Shown here: piece by piece, positions 51,298 to 59,255 of the stretch
Layout: every line of letters begins with the position of its first letter
Position numbering within the stretch: the stretch's first letter is position 1
Source of the DNA: Eubacterium sp.
GTDB lineage: Bacteria > Bacillota > Clostridia > Peptostreptococcales > Anaerovoracaceae
NCBI GenBank assembly: GCA_021769965.1
Contig: JAETRU010000009.1
Location: forward strand, 1 to 64,000
Reading direction: 5' to 3'
DNA: 64,000 bases
The notes under the pieces: generated by a model
Database searches by the model: none
The model's input: only the letters and a program-made list of their open reading frames with translations
Told to the model about the DNA's origin: nothing
Position numbers and translations under genes: made by a program

Positions 51298-52224
51298 TTA
51301 GTTGATTGTTTGCAGAAAGTTTTCTCTAAATAACTCTATAAATCTTTGAACGGGTTGTGTCATGACGCTGTCGTTGTTAGTAATGATGGCAATCTCCTGT
51401 TGAGGTGTATTTGATTGAAGAATATAGTAATCCAGACAGTCATTGCAGGCATCTTTGACTGCCATAAGCTCTGTGACTAACGTGATGCCTAACCCCTGCT
51501 TGGCCATATTATAAGAAGTTTGTACGTTGGAGCATTCGATGGAATAAAGAGGAGAGAATTCTTCCTTCTCACACAAGAGTCGAAGAGTTTCTCCTAAGAA
51601 AGTACTGCTGGGCAGGATAATAAATGGAAATCCTTCTAATTGTTTCATTCGGATTTTTCGAAAGTTTTTTTGCTTGGGCGCGTCGTTTTTTCCGGGAAAA
51701 TCAAAAGCTTTGGGAGTTGCTAAAACCAGAAGCTCGTTTGTGAGGAATTGACTTTTGTATTGTATCGTATTGTGAATAGGGCTTCCTATCATTACGTCTA
51801 TTTCATTATTGCCGAGCATGGTGAACAGCCCATTTTCGTCTTTGCTGTCTTCAATAGAGATAATACAGTCAGGATATTCTTCCAGCAGCGTGCGGATCAA
51901 TTCCGGCATGAGCAGTACACTTTTTGACGGAGATATGCCAATGCGGATGCGTGGGCGTGGATTAGACACTACATTACTGATTTTGCGGTTGATCTGAGAC
52001 TCAGATAACAGGACCTGCTGTGCAAATTCTATATATAGTTTTCCAGCATATGTGGGCATAATTGGATAGCTTTTTCGGTCGAAAAGCGGAGTGCCTAATT
52101 TTGCTTCTAATGCCTGAATATTTTGGCTAAGTGTTGGCTGCGAGACATACAGACTTCGGGCTGCCTTGGTGAAGTTGTGTTCTTTTGCCACCGCAACTAC
52201 GTATTTTAGAGTATTAAAGTTCAT
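51298..52224 (-). CDS. LysR-family transcriptional regulator
   Basis: A 308-residue LysR protein. The winged helix is at about 1-60 (TLKYVVAVAKEHNFTKAARSLYVSQPTLSQNIQALEAKLG region), and a periplasmic-binding-type effector domain follows (about 90-300). It is divergent from the peptide-use operon that begins 438 bp away, the standard LysR arrangement, so it probably controls that operon. The coinducer is unknown. TGAGGT precedes the ATG on the minus strand. Base composition becomes noticeably more AT-rich from here to the end of the window. Confidence 0.92.
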   Translation of the reverse strand: MNFNTLKYVVAVAKEHNFTKAARSLYVSQPTLSQNIQALEAKLGTPLFDRKSYPIMPTYAGKLYIEFAQQVLLSESQINRKISNVVSNPRPRIRIGISPSKSVLLMPELIRTLLEEYPDCIISIEDSKDENGLFTMLGNNEIDVMIGSPIHNTIQYKSQFLTNELLVLATPKAFDFPGKNDAPKQKNFRKIRMKQLEGFPFIILPSSTFLGETLRLLCEKEEFSPLYSIECSNVQTSYNMAKQGLGITLVTELMAVKDACNDCLDYYILQSNTPQQEIAIITNNDSVMTQPVQRFIELFRENFLQTIN

Positions 52225-52424
52225 TTTTTATACCTCATTTTAAGTTATTACGAAATAAATTGGAATTATTGCTTTTTCTTATTGAATTTTAACATAGTTT
52301 TTTTGACCTTTCAAGAATGGTAGTAAATTTGTGCTGCATAAATTAGCAGAAAATGGATCAAATCAATAGTTTTTTTTTATGATAATTCTAAGCGATTTAT
52401 AATGATGAAAAAGAAAACAACTAG

Positions 52425-52448
52425 AATTATTCTATAAATAGAATAATT
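52425..52448. promoter_or_regulatory. Perfect 24-bp palindrome, candidate LysR operator
   Basis: AATTATTCTA (52425-52434) and TAGAATAATT (52439-52448) are exact reverse complements separated by TAAA. The palindrome is near the centre of the divergent region. A related half-site, ATAATTCTA, lies at 52382-52390. Confidence 0.55.
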
Positions 52449-52538
52449 ATACTAAAATTTCAATTAAAATAAATTTAAAATTAATAAAAATACATTGGTA
52501 TACAGACGATGTTTGGAAATAATGGAAAATAAAAAATA

Positions 52539-52567
52539 TTGAAATAGATTATGACAGGGCTTATAAT
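52539..52567 (+). promoter_or_regulatory. Promoter of the peptide-use operon
   Basis: TTGAAA (52539-52544) and TATAAT (52562-52567) are 17 bp apart, 95 bp before the first gene. The rest of 52225-52662 is AT-rich with the palindrome above. Confidence 0.7.
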
Positions 52568-52662
52568 TAGGAAAAGAAGTTTTAAAGCTTTAATCGGTCA
52601 AAAAATACGCGCGATATTGATTGAACTGCAAAATCAAAAGAACATGATAGGAGGTAACTATA

Positions 52663-53694
52663 ATGGGAGATGTAGTAATAAAGGGTTATGAAGCGAAAGC
52701 AGGAGAGCATGCATTTTATCGTATGCCGGTTTCAAAGCTTGCTAGTGGATTACAGCTTGAACTGCCGCTACATATTTTGAATGGTAAAGAAAGCGGTCCG
52801 ACACTTATGCTTACTGCGCTGTCTCATGGTGATGCGACGACAGGATTTGAAGTCATCAGAAATGTTATGGAACAGGTAGATTTAGAAAAACTCAGTGGTA
52901 CTATTATCGCAGTACCGCTTCAGAATCCTTTGGCTTTTGAATGGGATTGGCGGAATACACCGCAAGACTGCTACAATATGAATAGAACTTATCCAGGAAA
53001 CTCCCGCGGATGGGTTACTGAGCAGATGTCATCAGTTATTTCACCTTTGTGCGATTACGCGGACGCTTTGATCGACTGGCACGGCGGAGGTTATGGCGAT
53101 GCAATCAACTACATTTTATCAAAAATGGATCCTTCTGTAGATCAAACAGATGAGTTGACTGAAAAAATCAATCATATGGCAAGAGTTTACGGTCTGGAGC
53201 ATATGTATGGCGGAAAGCCTGCTGGTCCGGACGCAGCGTATGCGGGAACCCTTAGCGATTATATGATTATAAAAGGAAAGCCTTCCATCGTTGCGGAAGT
53301 AGGTACAGGCATTACTGTGCTTCACGACAGATTTGTCAATGGAAGTGTGCAGGGAGTATTCAACGTAATGAAGGACATGGGCATGTATCCGGGTGAACCT
53401 GTTATTCCAAAAACACAGTGGATTGTTAAAACTCGTTCTGTGGATCGCCCGAAAAATGGCGGCATGTTCTATCCAATGATCGGCCCGGAATACATTAACA
53501 AAACTGTGCCTAAGGGAACTCTGATCGCAGTGATCCGCGACCCGATGACTATGGAAGTTATTGAAGAAATGTATGCGCCTTATAAGGAAACAGTATTTTT
53601 GGACATGCGCGTAACTATGACAAAAGTGCATCCAGGAGATTATGCCTATATTCTGGCGGATCTTTCGGATGCAGAGCGGATCGATAATGAGTAA
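52663..53694 (+). CDS. Succinylglutamate desuccinylase/aspartoacylase-like protein (M14 fold) with altered zinc site
   Basis: A 343-residue protein of the AstE/AspA type. Family motifs are SHGDATTG (His55), NMNRTYPG (about 105-112), DWHGGG (His140) and VAEVGTG with the candidate catalytic Glu. In the family the first motif is HGxE, giving a His and a Glu zinc ligand. Here the Glu position is Ala58. It may be inactive, use another ligand, or act on a different substrate. AGGAGGTAAC precedes the ATG. It is first in an operon with a peptide ABC importer and peptidases. Confidence 0.8.
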   Translation: MGDVVIKGYEAKAGEHAFYRMPVSKLASGLQLELPLHILNGKESGPTLMLTALSHGDATTGFEVIRNVMEQVDLEKLSGTIIAVPLQNPLAFEWDWRNTPQDCYNMNRTYPGNSRGWVTEQMSSVISPLCDYADALIDWHGGGYGDAINYILSKMDPSVDQTDELTEKINHMARVYGLEHMYGGKPAGPDAAYAGTLSDYMIIKGKPSIVAEVGTGITVLHDRFVNGSVQGVFNVMKDMGMYPGEPVIPKTQWIVKTRSVDRPKNGGMFYPMIGPEYINKTVPKGTLIAVIRDPMTMEVIEEMYAPYKETVFLDMRVTMTKVHPGDYAYILADLSDAERIDNE

Positions 53695-53729
53695 CATTAT
53701 CGTAATTTAGCTGGGAGGGCAGCTGTACG

Positions 53730-54665
53730 ATGGTAAGGTATATAATAAAACGAATTTTACAGACCATATTAGTACTGTTTCTTGTGATGACGCTGGTGTT
53801 TGTAATACTCAGAGTCATAGGTGATCCGACAAAGATGATGGTCACACCTGATAGTTCTTTCGAAGATCTTGAAAAGGTTCGTCATTCCTTAGGATTGGAC
53901 AGATCCATATGGGAACAGTATATCGAATATTTATCGAATATACTGCATGGTGATTTCGGAGATTCTTACTATTTCCAGAGACCGGTACTGGATTTACTGA
54001 AAGAGCGGCTTCCTGCGACTTTGAAAATTCAGTTCATCGCTCTTTTGATTTCCCTGCCTCTGGCGATTGTCTTCGGTATCATTTCCGCAATCAAGCGCAA
54101 TTCGCTTTTGGATAACGTAGTGACAGTATCTGTAGTTGCAGGACGTTCTATTCCATCATTTTGGCTGGCGTTGCTGATGGTAATGATTTTTTCGGTAAAG
54201 CTTGGCTGGCTGCCTCCTTCAGGTTACGGCGAACCGAGTCAGCTGATTATGCCGGTGATAGCTGTAGCAGCGGGTATGGGAGCTAGCGTTACGAGACTGA
54301 CCAGATCCTCTATGCTGGATGTTATGAGACAGGATTATATCACGACGGCCCGAGCAAAGGGCGCAAAGGAAAGCACGGTGATTGTCAAGCATGGCCTTCA
54401 CAACGCATTGCTGACGGTCGTTACCTTTGTGGCGCTTCAGATTGGGTATATGTTTGCAGGGTCTGTGGTCATTGAATCAGTCTTTGCATTGCCAGGTTTG
54501 GGCAGACTGATTGTCACGGCGATTAAGGATTATGATTTTCCTTTGATACAGGCTAGTACACTGGTATTTGCGCTCATATTTTCTCTGATCAACTGTATTG
54601 CAGATATTTGCTATACCTTGATAGATCCGAGAATATCATATAGAGATCAGGGAGGTGCTTCATGA
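53730..54665 (+). CDS. Oligopeptide ABC transporter permease (DppB-like)
   Basis: A 311-residue permease with about six membrane segments. The N-terminus IIKRILQTILVLFLVMTLVFVIL is followed by VIGDPTKMMVTPDS, typical of DppB/OppB. The EAA loop is TTARAKGAKESTVIVKHGLHNALL near residue 205. AGCTGGGAGGGCAGC precedes the ATG. It overlaps the second permease by four bases. Neighbouring peptidases favour peptides as substrate. Confidence 0.9.
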   Translation: MVRYIIKRILQTILVLFLVMTLVFVILRVIGDPTKMMVTPDSSFEDLEKVRHSLGLDRSIWEQYIEYLSNILHGDFGDSYYFQRPVLDLLKERLPATLKIQFIALLISLPLAIVFGIISAIKRNSLLDNVVTVSVVAGRSIPSFWLALLMVMIFSVKLGWLPPSGYGEPSQLIMPVIAVAAGMGASVTRLTRSSMLDVMRQDYITTARAKGAKESTVIVKHGLHNALLTVVTFVALQIGYMFAGSVVIESVFALPGLGRLIVTAIKDYDFPLIQASTLVFALIFSLINCIADICYTLIDPRISYRDQGGAS

Positions 54666-55519
54666 AAAAGGTTTGGGAAATATTGAAGCAAAGTACCCGC
54701 ACAGCAAAATTTGGTCTTGTGGTGGTAGTGATATGGGTTCTTGTAGCAATTTTTGCACCGCTGCTTGCGCCTTACGGAATCAATGATATTGATGTTGTAC
54801 AACGGCTTGCGCCACCGTGCTGGATGGAGAATGGATCAATGGAGCACCTTTTGGGAACTGATCAGTTGGGCAGAGATGTGCTTACGAGGCTGATCTATGG
54901 ATCTAGAATATCCCTTATCGTGGGTATCGTTGCAGGTATTGTCGGATTGATCATTGGTGTGATCCTAGGTCTTTTGGCCGGATATTTCGGAGGAATAATT
55001 GATTCAATTATTTCACGGATCATCGATGTCATGCTGGCATTTCCATTTATCTTTCTGGCGTTGCTTCTAGTAGCGGCGCTTGGTTCAAGTCTGGCAAACG
55101 TAATATTGGTTTTGGGTATCACCGGATGGGTACCTTATGCCAGAACAATCAGGGCGCAGGTATTATCGGTAAAAGAAAAAGAGTTTATAAAATCGGCGCG
55201 ATCGCTAGGATGCAGTGATAGCCGTATCATTTTTAAGCAAATATTGCCTAGCGTGATTGATTCGGCGATCATTCTTGGAACGATGGACATAGGAACAATT
55301 ATTCTATCGGAGGCATCCCTCACTTATCTGGGCTTGGGCATACCACCTCATATCGCTACATGGGGCAATATGATCGCTAACGGCAATGACTATATATTCA
55401 GTGCTGGATGGCTTACGATGATACCGGGAATCGCACTATTATTGGGATGCATATCTATCAATTTTGTTGGAGACTGGCTCCGGGATATACGTGATCCAAG
55501 ATTGCGGGGCGTCGATTAG
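54662..55519 (+). CDS. Oligopeptide ABC transporter permease (DppC-like)
   Basis: A 285-residue permease with the DppC landmarks: a first helix at about 18-38, then LLGTDQLGRDVLTRLIYGSR near residue 65, and an EAA loop with IKSARSLGCSDSRIIFKQILPS near 175. Translation is coupled to the first permease by an ATGA overlap. A 68-bp gap with a small hairpin precedes the binding-protein gene. Confidence 0.9.
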   Translation: MKKVWEILKQSTRTAKFGLVVVVIWVLVAIFAPLLAPYGINDIDVVQRLAPPCWMENGSMEHLLGTDQLGRDVLTRLIYGSRISLIVGIVAGIVGLIIGVILGLLAGYFGGIIDSIISRIIDVMLAFPFIFLALLLVAALGSSLANVILVLGITGWVPYARTIRAQVLSVKEKEFIKSARSLGCSDSRIIFKQILPSVIDSAIILGTMDIGTIILSEASLTYLGLGIPPHIATWGNMIANGNDYIFSAGWLTMIPGIALLLGCISINFVGDWLRDIRDPRLRGVD

Positions 55520-55544
55520 CAGATCTATTAAATTATGCTTTAAA

Positions 55545-55570
55545 ATTATCATGATCGAAATTTTGATAAT
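55545..55570 (+). promoter_or_regulatory. Intercistronic hairpin before the binding-protein gene
   Basis: ATTATCA (55545-55551) pairs with TGATAAT (55564-55570). Such hairpins often protect or adjust the binding-protein part of transporter transcripts. Confidence 0.4.
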
Positions 55571-55587
55571 GGAAAGGAGATAACGAA

Positions 55588-57147
55588 ATGTTGCGAAATA
55601 AGAAGAGAATAGTCGTGCTGGGACTTCTGATATGTTTGGTAGCAGCTACTTTATTTGGATGTGGATCTGATTCCGGCAGTGGAGAAGAAAGTCCTTTTAC
55701 TGTAACGGTTGCACAAGGTTCTGACCCGCAGACGCTGGATCCACACAAGGTGGGCGGTGATATCAGCGCTAATATCTTTAGAAATGTCTGCGAGGCACTG
55801 CTGGCATATGACGAGAATTGGGAGATCTGTAGTCTTCTGGCTGATTCCTATGAGCAGGTGTCTGATACTGAGTGGATCTTTCATCTGAAGGAGGGTGTAA
55901 ACTTTTCTAATGGAGAGCCATTTAATGCGGAAGCTGTTATCTGGAACTTTAAGAGAGCGGCATCAGACAAGTATCCTCGTCAGGCCTTTGAGTTTAAAAA
56001 TTATGTGAAAAAGTATGAAGCGGTAGACGAGCATACTGTTAAATTTATTTTATCTAAACCTGATATTTTCTTTGCTGCTCATGTTGCAGAAGTGCCGATA
56101 CTGGAACCTAAACACAGTGAGGAAATCGGAGAAGAAGCAATCAATGGAGATATCGTAGGAACCGGGCCGTATGTCTTCAAAAGCTGGGAAGCAGACAAAG
56201 AAATTGTTCTTGAAAAGAATGCTGATTATTGGGGAGACGCTGCAGAGATTGACCGTGTTGTGTTCCGTACGATTCCAGAACCTACAACCCGTATTGCAGA
56301 GATGGTAAACGGAAATGTTGACGTGATCATGAATGTGCAGAATGAATCCGTTGCGACTCTTGAAAAATCTGAGGGTATTACAGTTTTTCCTAAGAAAATG
56401 AACCGTACTGAGTATATGGGCTTCAATACTTATGATTGGTGTGAAACACCGGAATTGAAGAACCCGCTGGTTCGTCAAGCTATCAATTATGCTGTGGATG
56501 TGGATACGATCATTGAAAACATTATGGGTGGTTACGGCGAGCGTGTCTCTAATCTATGGCGTTCTGATTACGATGACTTTGATGAAAAGCTGGCAAACTA
56601 CTATTCATATGATCCAGAGAAAGCAAAATCGCTTCTTGCTGAAGCTGGATATCCAAATGGTTTTACTATGACGTTGATGACTGACGTGGATAATCATGCA
56701 AAGGCACAGGAAGTAACAGAAGCAGTAGGTGCATACCTAAATGATATAGGGATCAAGACTGAAGTACAGGTATTAGATGATACGACTGCGTATGCGATTA
56801 TTGTAAACGGGCAGAACGCAAAAAAATGTCCAGGAATGTTTGATTGGAACTGGGGATCGAAACCAGGGCTGTATGAATCCACTCTTACCGGTGTTCTCAG
56901 TTCTGAAGGCATGAGTTCATATAACAAAATCGATGGTTATGATGAATTGATTGAAAAACTGCTCGGAGAATCCACAGTAGAAGGACGCAAACCATATATT
57001 GAGGAACTTCAGAAGTTGATGGTGGAAGATCCGGCTTGTCTATATCTGTTTAGATTGTATGACATTTATGCTGTATCAGATCGTATCGAATGGAATCCAG
57101 AAGACTTCTATGCCCTGCGGGCTATTGATATGAGAATCGCTAAGTAA
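55588..57147 (+). CDS. Oligopeptide-binding lipoprotein (DppA/OppA-like, family 5)
   Basis: A 519-residue lipoprotein with signal peptide and lipobox LFGCGSD (Cys near 24). Family 5 features are GSDPQTLDPHKVGGD, VNFSNGEPFNAEAVIWNFKRA, GTGPYVFKSWEADKEIV and RQAINYAVDVDTIIENI. It has the same length as the binding protein at 17604 but is clearly different in sequence and more AT-rich in codon use. AAAGGAGATAACG precedes the ATG. It delivers peptides to the adjacent permeases. Confidence 0.92.
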   Translation: MLRNKKRIVVLGLLICLVAATLFGCGSDSGSGEESPFTVTVAQGSDPQTLDPHKVGGDISANIFRNVCEALLAYDENWEICSLLADSYEQVSDTEWIFHLKEGVNFSNGEPFNAEAVIWNFKRAASDKYPRQAFEFKNYVKKYEAVDEHTVKFILSKPDIFFAAHVAEVPILEPKHSEEIGEEAINGDIVGTGPYVFKSWEADKEIVLEKNADYWGDAAEIDRVVFRTIPEPTTRIAEMVNGNVDVIMNVQNESVATLEKSEGITVFPKKMNRTEYMGFNTYDWCETPELKNPLVRQAINYAVDVDTIIENIMGGYGERVSNLWRSDYDDFDEKLANYYSYDPEKAKSLLAEAGYPNGFTMTLMTDVDNHAKAQEVTEAVGAYLNDIGIKTEVQVLDDTTAYAIIVNGQNAKKCPGMFDWNWGSKPGLYESTLTGVLSSEGMSSYNKIDGYDELIEKLLGESTVEGRKPYIEELQKLMVEDPACLYLFRLYDIYAVSDRIEWNPEDFYALRAIDMRIAK

Positions 57148-57166
57148 CAAGTTTTAGTATAATATT

Positions 57167-57200
57167 CCCCGGCAGAATGTGAATGCATGAATTGCCGGGG
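57167..57200 (+). terminator. Attenuator-like hairpin after the binding-protein gene
   Basis: CCCCGGCA (57167-57174) pairs with TGCCGGGG (57193-57200). There is no T-run, so it is more likely an mRNA-end stabiliser than a full terminator. It spans an in-frame ATG at 57187, which argues against that start for the next gene. Confidence 0.55.
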
Positions 57201-57234
57201 ATCGTTAAATACAGAGATAAGTGGGAAGAGAAGT

Positions 57235-58251
57235 ATGGTAAACAATCAAAAGAATGAAAGTTTTGCCAAGGCAGAACGTCTGCTGGAAGTCAGACATCTT
57301 AGAACCTATTTCTACACGCCGGATAAAAAGGAAATACCTGCTGTGGATGACGTCAGCTTTAGCGTACGCAGAGGTGAGACTTTATGTATTGTCGGAGAAA
57401 GCGGATGCGGTAAAAGTGTTACTTCACTGTCTGTAATGAAACTTGTCGCAACGCCTCCGGGTAAATACGTATCAGGTGAAATACTTTTTGAGGGAAAAGA
57501 CCTTTTAGGACTGAGTCAGAAGGAAATTCGCAGGATGCGATGCAGAGATATTGCAATGATCTTTCAGGAGCCGATGACTGCGTTGAATCCTGTTCATAAA
57601 ATAGGTGCGCAGATCGCAGAAGCTTTGATGATCAACGAGCAGGTTGATAAGAAAGAAGCGCATGAAAGAGCAATTGAATTACTTGCTATGGTAGGCGTAC
57701 CTGATCCTGCCCGCTGTGCTGCCTCATATCCTCACCAGTTGTCTGGAGGCATGCGTCAAAGAGCTATGATAGCCATGGCTTTTAGCTGCAACCCGAAGCT
57801 GTTGCTGGCAGATGAACCGACGACAGCTTTGGACGTTACAGTACAGGCGCAGATCTTGGATCTAATCCAGAACTTAAAAGAACAGCATGGCATGACAGTG
57901 GTCTTTGTTACACATGATTTGGGTATCGTTGCTGATATAGCGGACAGAGTCATTGTTATGTATGCCGGTCGGGTGGTTGAAGAAGCTAGTTGCAGAGAAC
58001 TGTTTTCTAATCCGCTACATCCATATACGGGCGGACTCTTGAAATGTATACCGCGTATCGATGATACCAGAGAGTTTTTGGATACTATAGACGGACAGGT
58101 TCCTATACCGGCAAACTTTCCGACGGGCTGCCGCTTTCATCCTCGTTGTCCCCATGCAATGGGAATATGCAGGCATAGTGCGCCGGAACCTGTGAATATT
58201 GAAGGCCATAGTGTCGCATGTCATTTGTATGCGAGAAAAAGAGAGGTATAG
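57235..58251 (+). CDS. Oligopeptide ABC transporter ATPase (DppD-like)
   Basis: A 338-residue ATPase with Walker A GESGCGKSVTSLS, the Q-loop FQEPMTALNPV, signature LSGGMRQRAMIAMA and Walker B LLLADEPTTALD. The C-terminal oligopeptide-type extension has the Cys cluster CRFHPRCPHAMGIC, which ligands an iron-sulfur cluster in DppD relatives. The ATG at 57235 is chosen over 57187, which lies in a hairpin. It precedes the second ATPase by two bases. Confidence 0.92.
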   Translation: MVNNQKNESFAKAERLLEVRHLRTYFYTPDKKEIPAVDDVSFSVRRGETLCIVGESGCGKSVTSLSVMKLVATPPGKYVSGEILFEGKDLLGLSQKEIRRMRCRDIAMIFQEPMTALNPVHKIGAQIAEALMINEQVDKKEAHERAIELLAMVGVPDPARCAASYPHQLSGGMRQRAMIAMAFSCNPKLLLADEPTTALDVTVQAQILDLIQNLKEQHGMTVVFVTHDLGIVADIADRVIVMYAGRVVEEASCRELFSNPLHPYTGGLLKCIPRIDDTREFLDTIDGQVPIPANFPTGCRFHPRCPHAMGICRHSAPEPVNIEGHSVACHLYARKREV

Positions 58252-58253
58252 TT

Positions 58254-59243
58254 ATGGAAAAAAATATCCGAACAGATCATGTCTTGCTGGAGGTTGAAAA
58301 TCTGGTAAAGTATTTTCCTGTATATGGGGGGCCTCTTTCCACACTGCAGGGCTATGTTCATGCGGTAGATGATGTATCTTTTTCTGTGAGACAGGGGGAA
58401 ACTTTCGGTTTGGTTGGAGAATCCGGCTGTGGAAAAAGTACCTTGATGCAGACTATTATGCGTCTGATACCGGCGACTTCCGGTAAAGTCACCTTTGATG
58501 GAAGGGATCTGTTCTCTTTGAAGAAAAGAGAATTGCGTGATATGAGGAGGGAGTTTCAGATCATCTATCAGGATCCGTTTTCTTCTCTAAATCCCCGGAT
58601 GACTATCGGTGAAATTATTTCAGAACCGCTTTTGGTCCACGGCATTAAGAACGCTGATGAAAGGAAAAAGAGAGTCTTGGAAACTATGGAAGATGTGGGA
58701 TTGCAGTCGTCTTTTTATGGTAGATATCCCCACGAGTTTTCTGGCGGTCAGAGACAGAGAGTGAGCATAGCCAGATCTTTGATCTTGCGGCCGAAGCTGA
58801 TCCTATGTGACGAACCGGTCTCTGCGTTGGATGTGTCAATTCAGTCTCAGATATTGAATCTGCTAAAAAAACTCGGCAAAGAATACGGACTTACTTACAT
58901 CTTTGTTTCTCATGCGCTCAATGTGGTTCGGTATCTGTCAGATACGATTTGTGTCATGTATCTGGGAAAAATCGTTGAGACTGGAAGCACTGCGGAAATT
59001 TTTGAACAGCCATTACACCCGTATACGAAAGCGTTGGTATCGGCTATACCGGTGCCAGATCCAACGTATCAGCGCAATCGGATCCTACTACAGGGAGATA
59101 TTGCTAGCCCTAAGGATCCTCCGAATGGGTGTCGTTTTCATACACGCTGCCCGTACGTCGGTGAAAGGTGCAGACAGGAAGAACCGAAACTTGCTGATTA
59201 TGGAAATGAGCATAAATGTGCATGTTTTTTAAATGAAGTATAA
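58254..59243 (+). CDS. Oligopeptide ABC transporter ATPase (DppF-like)
   Basis: A 329-residue ATPase with Walker A GESGCGKSTLMQT, Q-loop YQDPFSSLNPR, signature FSGGQRQRVSIARS and Walker B LILCDEPVSALD. The C-terminal Cys cluster CRFHTRCPYVGERC matches DppF. The switch region reads VSHALNV, keeping the His (SHALN in place of SHDLS). GAGAGGTATAG precedes the ATG at 58254. It completes a five-gene oligopeptide importer with two separate ATPases, unlike the fused one at 19168. Confidence 0.92.
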   Translation: MEKNIRTDHVLLEVENLVKYFPVYGGPLSTLQGYVHAVDDVSFSVRQGETFGLVGESGCGKSTLMQTIMRLIPATSGKVTFDGRDLFSLKKRELRDMRREFQIIYQDPFSSLNPRMTIGEIISEPLLVHGIKNADERKKRVLETMEDVGLQSSFYGRYPHEFSGGQRQRVSIARSLILRPKLILCDEPVSALDVSIQSQILNLLKKLGKEYGLTYIFVSHALNVVRYLSDTICVMYLGKIVETGSTAEIFEQPLHPYTKALVSAIPVPDPTYQRNRILLQGDIASPKDPPNGCRFHTRCPYVGERCRQEEPKLADYGNEHKCACFLNEV

Positions 59244-59255
59244 GGAGGTGAATCT

